Shown here piece by piece: positions 34,904 to 44,136 of a stretch of DNA of 64,000 nt (its first letter is position 1; each line of letters starts with the position of its first letter). A program made the translations under genes and the position numbers. Source of the stretch: an uncultured bacterium (lineage in GTDB: Bacteria > Pseudomonadota > Alphaproteobacteria > Sphingomonadales > Sphingomonadaceae). The notes under the pieces are model-generated. The model saw only the letters and a program-made list of their open reading frames with translations. It was not told the origin of the DNA and ran no database searches. The stretch is taken from positions 1-64,000 of the forward strand of contig CAISGR010000311.1 in NCBI GenBank assembly GCA_903884945.1, given 5' to 3'.

Positions 34904-35887
34904 TCAGCGCTTCGTGACCTCGGCGATCACTGCCCGGGCCTGCTCGATCGCCGCCGCGCTCGTCAGCTTGCCCGCCTGGATATCGTCGGCAAAGCCCATC
35001 AGCCTTTCGCCCGAGGCCGAGCCGGTCTCCGCCACCTCCGCGACCGATACGCCCTTGTCGCGCGCGATCGCCGCGTCCCAGCCGGCGCGGACGGCGGCCC
35101 AATAGTCGCTGGTCGCCGCCCAATAGGCGTCGCCCGCCTTCACGTCATAGCCGTCGTCGCGCACATAGCTGTTGAGCACGGCTTCCTGGACGAAGGGGAC
35201 GAGCTTCCCGTCGACTGTCCCCATCTTCATATTGTCCTGCCAGTGGATCCAGCCCGCGGGCGTCGGCGAGTGCCGGTTGATGCCGAGATAGCGGTCATAG
35301 CGCGGATGGCGGACGGCATCGCGCCGCGCCAGCGGGCGCCAGGTCCAGTTGCTGCGCCAGCGGCGCACCCCGCCCTCGTCGGTCCACTGGCCCCAGCCGC
35401 CATAGCGCGGCGAATCGTCGGTCTGCCACACCGTCTGCGACCAGCGGCCGGCGCGCATCGCCACCGGCACCGCTTCGAGCGTCCAGCGGCCCTGCCCGGC
35501 ATAGACGAGCAGGTCGGCCGGCTCGTAAGTCCAGTCCTGCCGCCAGTGCTTGATCACGATCGGCTTGCCATCGTCCCCCGTCGCCACCAGCAGGTGCTGC
35601 AGGACGATGCGGCGGCCGCTGTCCTCGATCACGCGGACGCTTTCGTGCCCGCCCGAGACCTTGGCCGGGATCGGCGCATAATCGGCGCGCCACGGCGTCG
35701 TCTCGCGCATGTCGAACGTCACCTTGTAATTGCCCGCCATGGCGAGGATCGCGGCGCGATCGGCGGCGAAGGCCGCTTGCTGCGCCGCCGCGGTCCGGGC
35801 CTTGACCGGCCCGTCGGCATAGACCGGCGCGGCAAGCGGGGCGGCGATCAGCGCCGCCAGGAAGATCATCGTGCGGGGAAGATGCAT
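34904..35887 (-). CDS. DUF6607-type secreted partner of haem receptor
   Basis: The roughly 327-residue protein has a signal peptide (HLPRTMIFLAALIAAPLAAPVYA) and a Trp-rich body (WRQDWTYEPADLLVYAG, GRWTLEAVPVAMRAGRWSQ, RWRSNWTWRPLARRD). This is the DUF6607 pattern I associate with genes beside haem TonB receptors in sphingomonads. ATGs at 35902 and 35887 are possible; 35887 has an AGGA site. It starts within 20 bases of the receptor stop codon, so the two share a Fur-controlled transcript. A periplasmic role in haem or iron capture is inferred from context only. Confidence 0.8.
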   Translation of the reverse strand: MHLPRTMIFLAALIAAPLAAPVYADGPVKARTAAAQQAAFAADRAAILAMAGNYKVTFDMRETTPWRADYAPIPAKVSGGHESVRVIEDSGRRIVLQHLLVATGDDGKPIVIKHWRQDWTYEPADLLVYAGQGRWTLEAVPVAMRAGRWSQTVWQTDDSPRYGGWGQWTDEGGVRRWRSNWTWRPLARRDAVRHPRYDRYLGINRHSPTPAGWIHWQDNMKMGTVDGKLVPFVQEAVLNSYVRDDGYDVKAGDAYWAATSDYWAAVRAGWDAAIARDKGVSVAEVAETGSASGERLMGFADDIQAGKLTSAAAIEQARAVIAEVTKR

Positions 35888-35904
35888 GGTCGTGGTCCTC
35901 ATCG

Positions 35905-38181
35905 TCAGAAGCGGGCGGTGAGCGAGACGCTCGCGTTGCGGCCGGGCTGGGTATAGGCATCGGTGACGGGCGAGCTGGCGGCGAGGCCGCGCACATCGCT
36001 CCACCAGGCATATTTCGCGTCGAGCAGGTTGAAGATCCCGGCGCGTAGCGTGACCGCGGGACCGACCCGGACATAGGCGGTCGCGTCGAGGATGGTGAAG
36101 CCGTCCGGCCGGAAGCACTCGCCCGAACACAGGCCGGTGGTGGCGGCGCTTTCCTTGCGCGCCGCATGCGTCGCCATCAGCTGTCCACCGAAGCGCCGGG
36201 CGGGATCGTCATAGCCGATCCCCAGCACCAGCTTGAGCGGATCGATCGTCGACAGCGGCGAGCGGACATTGCCCGCGCCGATCACCGTGCCCACCGCATA
36301 GCTGACCGCGAAGCGCGCGCTCAGGCCATTGCGGTCATGGGCGTCGAGCCGCCCCTCCAGCCCCTTGATGCGGACCCGGGCGAGATTGACGAACTGGTAG
36401 ATCGCCGGATCGGTCGGGGTGAAGCTGCCGCCGACCACCTCCTGGCTGATGAAATCGCGGTAGCGCCCGGTGAAGCCGGTCGCCGAGAAGGATACCGCCT
36501 CGCTGCCGATCCGCAGCCCGCCCTCCCAGGTCTCGCTCGCCTCGGGCCGGAGGTCGGGATTGGGGCGCGAGGTATAGCCATAGGCCAGGTTCTCGAAGAA
36601 CTGGTTCACCTGGGTCGGCGAGGGCGCCTTGAAGCCGCGCGCATAATTGGCGAACAGCCGGACGGCGTCGAGCTTCAGCACCGCGCCGAGCTTGGGCGAG
36701 ACCTTGGATCCGTCCTGCCCGGCCACGGCCGGTATGGGGGTGATCGCGTCCCGCTTCGGCGCCAGCTTGTAATAGTCGATGCGGATCGCGGGATAGAGGG
36801 TGAGCAGGCCGCCGGCGACCGCAATCTCGTCCGCCAGGAAGGCGCCGCCCAGCGTATAGTCGGTGACCGGGAAGGCGCGCGTCGGGAAGACGTCGGGCGC
36901 GGTCGGCACCGTGCCGTCGCGCACGCCCTGCTGCCGGGTGAAGCTCACATCGCCGCCGGCGACGAGGTGGTGGTCGACCGGCCCGGTCGCGAACCGCGCG
37001 CGCAGCTCGGCGCTGGCGCCGAACACCCGGTTCGCGAAGCTGTTGAGCCGGGTGCGGTCGGCGGCGGTGTTGCGGTCCTCGGCGGTGAACTGGCGATACT
37101 CGCCATCCTGGTACCAGCCGGTGACCTGCGCGCCCTCGATCGTGCCGGTGCCGGCATAGCGCCAGTCGAGGCTGACCCGGTCGCGCCGCGTGCGGTCGCG
37201 CGCGGTGAGGCCGATCACGCTCGTCGCACTCGACGGAATCGCGGCGACCCCGCTGAGCACATCGGTAGACACATGGGCGTCGAGATGATCGACCGTCAGG
37301 CGGAAGCGGTGCCCCTCGGCCGGCGCCCAGACCAGCTTGCCGAGCACGGCGTTCGACCGGCTGTCCTGCGGGTTGGGCGTGGTGCGGTTGGCATTGGGGG
37401 CGTCGTTCGTCCCCTGGTTGTCGAGCTCGTGCCCGTCGCGCCGGGTATAGGCTAGCATCGCCGACCACTGGCCCGAGCGGCCGGCGACGATGCCGGTCTC
37501 GCTGAACTGGTCGTCGGCCGAGTCATAGGCGGCGCGCGCCATGCCGCCGATCGCCGCGCCGTCGCGCAGGAAATCCTGCGGATCGCTGGTGACGAAGCTG
37601 ACCGCCCCGGCCAGCCCGTCGCTGCCATAGAGCGCTGACGCCGGGCCACGCAGGATCTCGACCGACTTGATGATGCCGAGATCGACATAATCGCCGCGCC
37701 CGGCCGATTGCGCGCCGAATTCGAAACCGTCGGGCACCCGCACGCCATCGACCTGGATCAGCACGCGGTTGCCCTCCAGCCCGCGGATGTTGAACCCGGC
37801 ATTGCCGTCCCGTCCGGTGACGCCGAGCGCCGCGCCGAACCGCGCCGGCGCGCGGCGGACGCTGACCCCGGGTTCGAAGCGGACCAGGTCCTTGATGGTC
37901 GAGGCCAGCTCGTCCGCGATGCGCTTCTCGTCGATCACCGTCACCGTGACGGGCACGTCCTCGACCGCCTGGGGCAGCCGGGTGGCAGTGACCGTGACGG
38001 TGTTGCGCGCCTCCTCGTCGCTCACCCCCGCCTTGTCCGCCGCCGCCGCCGTACTCGACAGCAACGCGCCGGCCAGTGCCAGTACGGCGCCTCCGGACCC
38101 GGCCAGGCCGCTGCCCGCCCCCCTCGTCCGCACCGCGCCGCAACGGCGGCCCGGTCGCGCGTCGTCCTGCCGAAAGATCAT
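35905..38181 (-). CDS. TonB-dependent haem/haemoglobin-type receptor
   Basis: The 758-residue outer-membrane receptor has an N-terminal export signal (hydrophobic about 32-48), the TonB-box-like TVTVTATRLPQAVEDVPVTV and a plug with NIRGLEGNRVLIQVDGVRVP and VEILRGPASALYGSDGLAGA. These are features of the haemoglobin/transferrin/lactoferrin receptor family (HmuR/HutA-like). The barrel ends NASVSLTARF. An AAGGAAAGGGG site precedes the ATG. A Fur-type palindrome lies 24-46 bases upstream, supporting iron repression. It probably imports haem; no hmuTUV ABC genes are in the window. The DUF6607 gene follows immediately. Confidence 0.93.
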   Translation of the reverse strand: MIFRQDDARPGRRCGAVRTRGAGSGLAGSGGAVLALAGALLSSTAAAADKAGVSDEEARNTVTVTATRLPQAVEDVPVTVTVIDEKRIADELASTIKDLVRFEPGVSVRRAPARFGAALGVTGRDGNAGFNIRGLEGNRVLIQVDGVRVPDGFEFGAQSAGRGDYVDLGIIKSVEILRGPASALYGSDGLAGAVSFVTSDPQDFLRDGAAIGGMARAAYDSADDQFSETGIVAGRSGQWSAMLAYTRRDGHELDNQGTNDAPNANRTTPNPQDSRSNAVLGKLVWAPAEGHRFRLTVDHLDAHVSTDVLSGVAAIPSSATSVIGLTARDRTRRDRVSLDWRYAGTGTIEGAQVTGWYQDGEYRQFTAEDRNTAADRTRLNSFANRVFGASAELRARFATGPVDHHLVAGGDVSFTRQQGVRDGTVPTAPDVFPTRAFPVTDYTLGGAFLADEIAVAGGLLTLYPAIRIDYYKLAPKRDAITPIPAVAGQDGSKVSPKLGAVLKLDAVRLFANYARGFKAPSPTQVNQFFENLAYGYTSRPNPDLRPEASETWEGGLRIGSEAVSFSATGFTGRYRDFISQEVVGGSFTPTDPAIYQFVNLARVRIKGLEGRLDAHDRNGLSARFAVSYAVGTVIGAGNVRSPLSTIDPLKLVLGIGYDDPARRFGGQLMATHAARKESAATTGLCSGECFRPDGFTILDATAYVRVGPAVTLRAGIFNLLDAKYAWWSDVRGLAASSPVTDAYTQPGRNASVSLTARF

Positions 38182-38204
38182 CTGAACCCCTTTCCTTGAT
38201 GCTA

Positions 38205-38227
38205 TTGCGAATCATTCGCGTTCGCAA
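38205..38227 (-). promoter_or_regulatory. Fur-box candidate for the haem receptor operon
   Basis: Two overlapping palindromes are present: GCGAAT-C-ATTCGC (38207-38219, perfect 6-1-6) and TTGCGAA-N9-TTCGCAA (38205-38227, perfect 7-bp arms). This staggered arrangement is typical of Fur operators bound by two dimers. It lies directly upstream of the haem receptor start. Iron-dependent repression is inferred. Confidence 0.75.
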
Positions 38228-38520
38228 TTGTGGCTAGGGGCGATGCTGGAGGATGTCAATCGGATCGGGTGTAGCGGCGGCCGGGCGCGGGCGCGGGAGC
38301 GCGGATGTTGCTTCCCGCAGGCGCCTCTCGGCGCTGATCGCTCGAAAAAATGCGGACGAATGAGCGACTACGCCGGCAGCATCCCAGCCGCGCGGCCAGA
38401 TCGCCCCGGCAGGAGCCACCCCGAGCTCGCCGTTCCCGGCTATCGCGACGATCCGCCGAGGCCGGCGCGCCGCATGATCCGGGCGATCGCCGCCGTCTTG
38501 TCGCGATGCCCGCGCGCGCC

Positions 38521-40338
38521 CTAGAACAGCCCGGTGAACGCCGCGCTGTTCTGCAGCACCGTCCAGGCGGTCAGGTTGGAAAGCAGGTTCATCTGCGTCG
38601 GCGAACGCTCGGTGCGCAGCGTGCCGTAATGCGGGAAATCCTGGGTGAGCATCTCCACGTCGAGACTGGCCTTCACCCAGCCGTCCGCGATCTCGCTCCG
38701 CCAGGTCTGCGACATGCCGAGATACACCCACAGGACCGTCACCGTACGGCCGGCGGGAATGCCGAACCAGTCGTTCGCGACGGTGGTGAGCTGCTGGCGG
38801 AAGATCGGCGCCATGCTCTCGTTGCCGCCGATGCTCTGCCACAGCCCGTCGAGCAGCGGCTGGAAGTCCCCGCTCGGGAACACCTGGTTCAGGCGCTGGA
38901 GATCGCCCGCCGGGGCGTCCGACGCCGGCATATAGGGGCTCGCCGTCTTGCTGCTGTACCCCTGGAACCCGAACAGCGCGGGAATGCTGGAATCGACGAC
39001 GATCGTGCCCTTGCTGTCCTGCGTGATCGCATTCTCGGTGTTCACGCAGGCGATGATGCTGGTGATGCCGGGATAGAGCAGCATCGAGGTCACCCCCGTA
39101 TTGTCGAGCGAGCCGCCATCGGCGAAATGCTGCAGCGTCGCGGTGCCGGCTGACGGCGGGTCGGCCGGCGACCAGTAATCATATTTCGGGACCAGGCCGG
39201 TCAGCACGGCCAGCCCGCCGAGCTTCGTCTTGGCGGCATCGAAGCCGTCCGCCTCCACGGTGGCGGCGACCGTCTCCAGCGTGGCCGCGACATCGGCCGC
39301 CGCCTTGCCGATCTCGGCGAAAGCCGCCGCGGCGCTCTCCTTCTGCAGTCGCAGCGCGGCAGCGAACCGTTCGGGGGAGCGCGCCCAGTCGGCCAGCCGC
39401 CCCTCCAGCGTGGCGGCGAAGGCAGCGCTGCTGGTGCCGAGAATGTCCATCAGCGACCATTGCCGGTCCTGCTGGATCGTCGCCCCGGCGCTCCCCGACG
39501 CCGTGAAGACCGAGTTGAAGCCGAAGGACCCGATCGCGGCGCCGCCGACCGACTGGCCGCCCGCATCGACTGCCCCCGACGGCGCCGGGAGGACGCCGGC
39601 CAGGATCGGCGTTGACTGGACCGGCACGAGCATCTTCGCATCAGCGCCGCCCGTGCCGCCGCCCGGCAGCGTGACGAACATGCTCGCGATGCTGAGCAGA
39701 TAGGGCCGTCCCTGCCCCGGCACTTGCGCTACCAGATAGGCGGGCACGTCCGCCAGCGCCGGATTCGGTCCCGTCACGGCGCTCTCCAGCGTCGCGGCAT
39801 CGTCGGAAAAGAGCGTGTCCGGCTGCCAGTCCGACGACGACGCGGGAAACAGGCCATAGGGCCGCAGGAAATGCAGCCCCATCAGCGTCTGCCACAACAT
39901 GCTCGACGGCACGCCCTTGGCGCTCAGATAGACGGCGCCCGCCGCGAGATCCGCGATCGAGAAGCCGCTCGACACCTGCCCGCCGATCCACCCCGTGGGA
40001 GACTGGCGGATCAGCGTTTCGGTAAGCGCGGCCGGCGCGGTATAGCTGCCCAGGAACTGTGCGTCGGTGAAGCTGGAAGGCAGATAGGTGAAGGGAACCC
40101 CGATCCATCCGCCGCCGGACACCGTCGACATGGCCGCGATCTGACTGAGCAAGCTCGCGCCGCCCGACGTCAGCATCTCCAGCGCCTGGAGCTGCCCCAT
40201 CGCCGCCCCCATCGCCCGCGATCCGCCCCCGCTGAGACAGATGCCGACGCCGCTGCCGCCGGCGGGCATGGCCGCCACGGCGGCCGCGGTGGTGCTGAAC
40301 ACGGGCGCGACAAAGCCCCCCGATGCGGCGTCGGACAT
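38521..40338 (-). CDS. cPLA2/phospholipase B-like lipase
   Basis: The 605-residue protein shows the pattern of the cytosolic phospholipase A2/lysophospholipase (phospholipase B) family. It has an oxyanion loop and arginine in CLSGGGSRAMGAAMGQLQAL (SGGGSR 36-41), a nucleophile serine S74 in MSTVSGGGWIG, and the catalytic aspartate D407 in FADGGSLDNTGVTSM with the phospholipase B-like DGGxxxN pattern. It has no signal peptide. It would cleave acyl chains from phospholipids. This family is mostly eukaryotic and is uncommon in bacteria. GGAGG precedes the ATG at 40338. It is the last gene of the same-strand cluster beginning at 44607; a patatin is an alternative but fits less well. Confidence 0.72.
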   Translation of the reverse strand: MSDAASGGFVAPVFSTTAAAVAAMPAGGSGVGICLSGGGSRAMGAAMGQLQALEMLTSGGASLLSQIAAMSTVSGGGWIGVPFTYLPSSFTDAQFLGSYTAPAALTETLIRQSPTGWIGGQVSSGFSIADLAAGAVYLSAKGVPSSMLWQTLMGLHFLRPYGLFPASSSDWQPDTLFSDDAATLESAVTGPNPALADVPAYLVAQVPGQGRPYLLSIASMFVTLPGGGTGGADAKMLVPVQSTPILAGVLPAPSGAVDAGGQSVGGAAIGSFGFNSVFTASGSAGATIQQDRQWSLMDILGTSSAAFAATLEGRLADWARSPERFAAALRLQKESAAAAFAEIGKAAADVAATLETVAATVEADGFDAAKTKLGGLAVLTGLVPKYDYWSPADPPSAGTATLQHFADGGSLDNTGVTSMLLYPGITSIIACVNTENAITQDSKGTIVVDSSIPALFGFQGYSSKTASPYMPASDAPAGDLQRLNQVFPSGDFQPLLDGLWQSIGGNESMAPIFRQQLTTVANDWFGIPAGRTVTVLWVYLGMSQTWRSEIADGWVKASLDVEMLTQDFPHYGTLRTERSPTQMNLLSNLTAWTVLQNSAAFTGLF

Positions 40339-40565
40339 GCGAATCCTCCATGGGAAAAGCGGTTCGAAAGGCGGCGCGGCGACGGCACAATGCCTCGCAC
40401 TGCGCGCGGAAAATGTGCCGCACGCGGGGGCGAGTCAATGCGGGGAACGGAGAACTCCAACCGATCTGGCAGGAGTTGTCAGCGCAAGCTCGCTTGGTTA
40501 ATACCTTGATAAGTAATGCGAAGTCGTGTGTCTCGGCGTCGGAAGATCAATCAGGCGCTCACGGA

Positions 40566-41024
40566 CTATCGGCGCGAAGCATGGGGACACGCAGCGTTCA
40601 GGGCCGCGCGTTCGTAGTGCCATTCGACGAATTTTGGCCTGCCCGCAACGACACCTTCGATCCGCCCCGTCAGCCGATCCCCCTGCCGCAGGTAGATCAC
40701 GCGCTGCGGAAAATCATGATCCAGCTTCTCGAACACCGCCTTGTCCCGGGTGATCGATATGGCCCTGAAGGCCGTGGGCAGCTGACCCTTGGGGCTGGCG
40801 AAGAAGGTGATGCCGTCCGCCGTCCGGTCGATGCGGGAAAGCTCCCAGCTGGTTCGGCCGTCACGAACTGACTTGCTGAGACCGAGCATCACCTGCCCGC
40901 GGCCGTCCGTCCACGTCTCCGCCGCTTCCCCTCTCGCGGAGCATTCGAGCCAATGGCCTGCCATCCAGGACAGGTCCGCGATGTCGGCCGTCGGCAACAC
41001 CAGTGCCATGAACAATGCAAGCAT
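40566..41024 (-). CDS. DUF6265-like protein with short hydrophobic N-terminus
   Basis: The 152-residue protein starts with a short hydrophobic segment (LALFMALVLPTADIADL) that may be a signal peptide. The rest follows the DUF6265 pattern: LSWMAGHWLE, ETWTDGRGQVMLGLSKSVRDG, FFASPKGQLPTAF, AVFEKLDHDFPQRVIYLRQGD. The fold is a lipocalin-like beta barrel of unknown function. It is isolated by gaps of about 220 bases from the lipase gene and the EEP gene on the same strand, so it may or may not belong with them. Confidence 0.82.
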   Translation of the reverse strand: MLALFMALVLPTADIADLSWMAGHWLECSARGEAAETWTDGRGQVMLGLSKSVRDGRTSWELSRIDRTADGITFFASPKGQLPTAFRAISITRDKAVFEKLDHDFPQRVIYLRQGDRLTGRIEGVVAGRPKFVEWHYERAALNAACPHASRR

Positions 41025-41243
41025 GACCGCCCCCGAGTGGAAAACGCGTGACCCAACCCTCGACGTTGGATGCTCTCCAAGCGTTTAACGAAAACTTCCG
41101 GACGAAAAAGCGCCTGTCTGCACGGGCCGGATCGCGTCGCCCTGATGACGAAGCGACGCGGATATCTTTCATTCCTCGCGCCATGGAGGCCCCGGGGACG
41201 GCATGCGCGAGATTGGCGTCCCGGTCCGCCAGGCGGCGCCTGC

Positions 41244-42587
41244 TCACGGCACGAGCATAATGGCCAGTTCCTCGGCATCCATTGATGTCAGGCCGCCCTT
41301 CGGTACGGATGGCAGGGCCGCCTGGACTCCCTCCGCCGTCGTCAGGTCGGCGCCCGAGGCCGAGAGCGGCCCGGTCGGCGCGTTCGGCATGGAGGAGAGC
41401 AGGGCCTCGGACGTGGTCGGGTTTGACGGCGTCATCAGCGGATTCGGCTCGATCGACGGTGGCGGGCTGAGCAGCGACGACACCGGCGCGGGGGTGCTGC
41501 TCGAAAGGAGCGGCGACGCCAGCGAGGACGCATCGGTCGCGGCGAGCGGGGATGTCAGCGAGGGCATCGCGCTCTGAACGAGCGGCGACTCGGTCATGAC
41601 GATGTCGCTCGATCCGAGAAGTGAATTCGGGATCGTCCCCGCCGCCCGGGCGACGGGGATCGTCACGGCCTTGTCGTAGACGCGCGCATGGACGATCGCG
41701 TGATCGGTCAGCATGCCGAGATTCAAGTCAGCCGGCCGCGCGACAGGGATGGGGTCGGCGGAGTCGATCTCGAAGGCCCGGGTCTTGTTGACCAATATCC
41801 GGTCCCAGCGGCTCTTGCCCAGGGTCGGCGTCGCGCTCTTCTTGAACGACGTCCCGCTCGACCATTTCCCGGAGAGATCGTCGAAGAATGCCGTGCCGAA
41901 AGCGCCTTGCCGGTTCAGGTCTCCGATCAGGATATCGACGTTCTGGTCACTGGCCTTGGCGACGATCGCATCCACCACCTCCGCCACCTTGCTGCTCAAA
42001 TTCGGGCCCGGCGCATGGATGGCGGCGATCCTGAGGCTGTCGTTGCCATATCGGACATTCACCATCACCCCGTTGCGATACCAGTCGGGCTCGTGCCGCG
42101 CCGCGCGGAATATGGCGGATTTCGCCTTGCTTCTCTGCTTCTTGCGAACGCGCAGGCCCCTGTTCGCAATCATATTGTTGTGATTGGTCAGCGAGTTTTC
42201 GGCGTTCTGCTTGTCGCTTGCTACGAATTTGGACAGTTCGCCCCGCGCATCGAATTCTTCGGTCACCATCCGGACGCCGCGGCTGATGGTGATGATCGAT
42301 TCGCGTGTGGCCCCCACCCCGCCGGAGGAATGGGCTTCGAAATCGGCATCCTGCCCGGTCTGCTTCCTGTATTCCGCCTTCAGGATCTCACACATCCCCT
42401 GCACGGACCGGTCGCTGCCCGTGATCTCGAGCAGGAAGCCGACGAACGGCGTTCCGATATCCGCGCCGTTCGCCTCCAGCGCCGACAAGATGCCGGCGAT
42501 CAGGCGGGTCACCGTGTCGGGCGTGGCCCGGAAATGCTTCAGGCTCTTCTTCAGCACGTTCCAGGAGAAGACGATCAGCTCGTTCAT
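41244..42587 (-). CDS. Endonuclease/exonuclease/phosphatase (DNase I-fold) enzyme with Pro/Ser-rich tail
   Basis: The 447-residue protein has the EEP superfamily core in residues 1 to about 310. The expected active-site residues are visible: N in VFSWNVL, E in FLLEITGS, H in AAIHAPGP, D and N in ILIGDLNRQG, and D-H in LTDHAIVHA. It should therefore be a functional nuclease or phosphodiesterase. The last 130 residues are a low-complexity Ser/Pro/Thr/Ala/Leu tail (for example LASPLLSSSTPAPVSSLLSP), possibly a secretion, targeting or flexible segment. No signal peptide is seen. It follows the 501-residue gene by 31 bases in an apparent operon. Confidence 0.8.
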   Translation of the reverse strand: MNELIVFSWNVLKKSLKHFRATPDTVTRLIAGILSALEANGADIGTPFVGFLLEITGSDRSVQGMCEILKAEYRKQTGQDADFEAHSSGGVGATRESIITISRGVRMVTEEFDARGELSKFVASDKQNAENSLTNHNNMIANRGLRVRKKQRSKAKSAIFRAARHEPDWYRNGVMVNVRYGNDSLRIAAIHAPGPNLSSKVAEVVDAIVAKASDQNVDILIGDLNRQGAFGTAFFDDLSGKWSSGTSFKKSATPTLGKSRWDRILVNKTRAFEIDSADPIPVARPADLNLGMLTDHAIVHARVYDKAVTIPVARAAGTIPNSLLGSSDIVMTESPLVQSAMPSLTSPLAATDASSLASPLLSSSTPAPVSSLLSPPPSIEPNPLMTPSNPTTSEALLSSMPNAPTGPLSASGADLTTAEGVQAALPSVPKGGLTSMDAEELAIMLVP

Positions 42588-42618
42588 CGCCGCATCGCCG
42601 CCCCGCCGCCGCGCGCGC

Positions 42619-44124
42619 TCAGCCGACTGCCATCGCTTGCAGCGTGTAGGTCGCCGCGGGGCTGCTCGTCGAGGTCAGGGTGAGCGTCACGGTGTTGAGG
42701 CCGAACTGCAGGAAGTCGCAATAATCGACCGAGGTGAAATCCTTGCAGCGCAGCGGCACGACCAGGACATTGTCGCCGCCGCTGCCCGCCTCGGGCGCGT
42801 TCACATATTTGGTGATGCTGGTGGTGCCGTTGATCACGATCGCCAGCTCGCAGGTACCGCCGGTATTGACCCAGTGCTTCAGCGACAGGCTGATGTTGCC
42901 GCTGCTCTCGAGCAGCTTGAAATACAGCGTCATCTGCACCGCGCCTTCCGAGAAGTCGGTCGTCATGATGTCGGTGAAGCCGGAGCCGCGCACGAGCATG
43001 AGGTTCGATTCGGCGGTGATCGCGAAAGCGGCGCCGGACGCGGGGGCGACGTCGAATTGCCCCGGCACGAAGCCGACCAGCGCCGCCCCGTTGCTCATGC
43101 CGATCGGGTCGAGCGCCAGCACCGGCAAATCGAGCAGCGTCGGCGTCGTCCCCGTCGGGGGGTAGACGATCGGCGCAAGCGTATCGATCGAGGCGACCAG
43201 CGCCGACTCCAGCAACTGGTGCGTGGCGGTGCAATAAGTGAGCGTGTGCTGGAAGGAGATCTGCTCGGCACCCGCCACGCCGGCCTTGGGCGTCACCAGC
43301 CAGGCGGCCTTGGACACGAAGTTCACGCCGAACTGGGACAATTCGGACGGCGGATAGACCTGGGTTCCGTCATAGAGCCGGTCGACGACATAGTCCGGCA
43401 GGATGATGTTCTCGTTATTGTCCTCGTAGCGGAACTGGATCAGGTTCCAGGGATATTCCTGCCCCCAGATCCAGGTCGGTATCGTGTTGCCGCTGTCGAG
43501 CTGCGCGTAGCTGCCCCAGTCCTTGATCGCCATCGAACTCGCGCTCGAATATTGCGCGCCATTGTCGATCGCGTTCCCCTGCGTGGTGCCGCTGCTGGTC
43601 TCGCTCGACGAGGAATCGTCCGTCGACGAGGACATGGAATCGCTGAACCCGAAGCTGCTCAACGACATGCTGCCGGAGAAGCCGAGCGATGAGGAGGTTC
43701 CGTAGCTGTTGGTCTGGGCGGTGCTCGATCCCGAGGAATATTGCTGCGATATCGTCGAACTGGTCGAGTTCATGTTGCTCTGGCTCGAGGTGACCGAGGT
43801 GTTGAGCGTCTTCGGGGAATAGTCGATCAGCGTCATCGTCTCGATGATCTCGTTGGGATCGGTGAGGCAGATCTTGTTGGTGAGCAGCGCCGGATAGCCG
43901 AAGAACCCGGCGATCTGGTCCCCATCGGGCAGGAACGGGTTCGCATTGGGGAGCACGAGGCGCTGCGTGCAGGTGACCACGAAGGAACTGACCCTCGTCA
44001 GGTTTCGCGTGTCGACATATCTGCGCACCTCGTACTGGACCGTCGACTGACCGAGCGTGACATCATCGCTGACGATCGTGAAGTTCAGGGATTGCGTGTA
44101 GAGATCGCGTGCCTTGATGATCAT
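42619..44124 (-). CDS. Unrecognised 501-residue Ser-rich, beta-rich protein
   Basis: I do not recognise this protein. Residues 1-105 are a strand-rich domain (NFTIVSDDVTLGQSTVQYEV, SSFVVTCTQRLVLP). About 106-195 is a Ser/Thr/Gln/Asn-rich linker (STSSTISQQYSSGSS, SSSTDDSSSSETSSGTTQ). About 200-501 is another strand-rich domain with SISFQ-like and SLSLKHWVNTGG-like strands, suggestive of a carbohydrate-binding or tail-fibre-like sandwich. There is no signal peptide or membrane helix. A strong GAGGGGAGGG site precedes the ATG. It sits 12 bases after a phage-tail-collar gene and 31 before the EEP nuclease gene, so it probably acts with them. Confidence 0.75.
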   Translation of the reverse strand: MIIKARDLYTQSLNFTIVSDDVTLGQSTVQYEVRRYVDTRNLTRVSSFVVTCTQRLVLPNANPFLPDGDQIAGFFGYPALLTNKICLTDPNEIIETMTLIDYSPKTLNTSVTSSQSNMNSTSSTISQQYSSGSSTAQTNSYGTSSSLGFSGSMSLSSFGFSDSMSSSTDDSSSSETSSGTTQGNAIDNGAQYSSASSMAIKDWGSYAQLDSGNTIPTWIWGQEYPWNLIQFRYEDNNENIILPDYVVDRLYDGTQVYPPSELSQFGVNFVSKAAWLVTPKAGVAGAEQISFQHTLTYCTATHQLLESALVASIDTLAPIVYPPTGTTPTLLDLPVLALDPIGMSNGAALVGFVPGQFDVAPASGAAFAITAESNLMLVRGSGFTDIMTTDFSEGAVQMTLYFKLLESSGNISLSLKHWVNTGGTCELAIVINGTTSITKYVNAPEAGSGGDNVLVVPLRCKDFTSVDYCDFLQFGLNTVTLTLTSTSSPAATYTLQAMAVG

Positions 44125-44136
44125 GACGCCCTCCCC

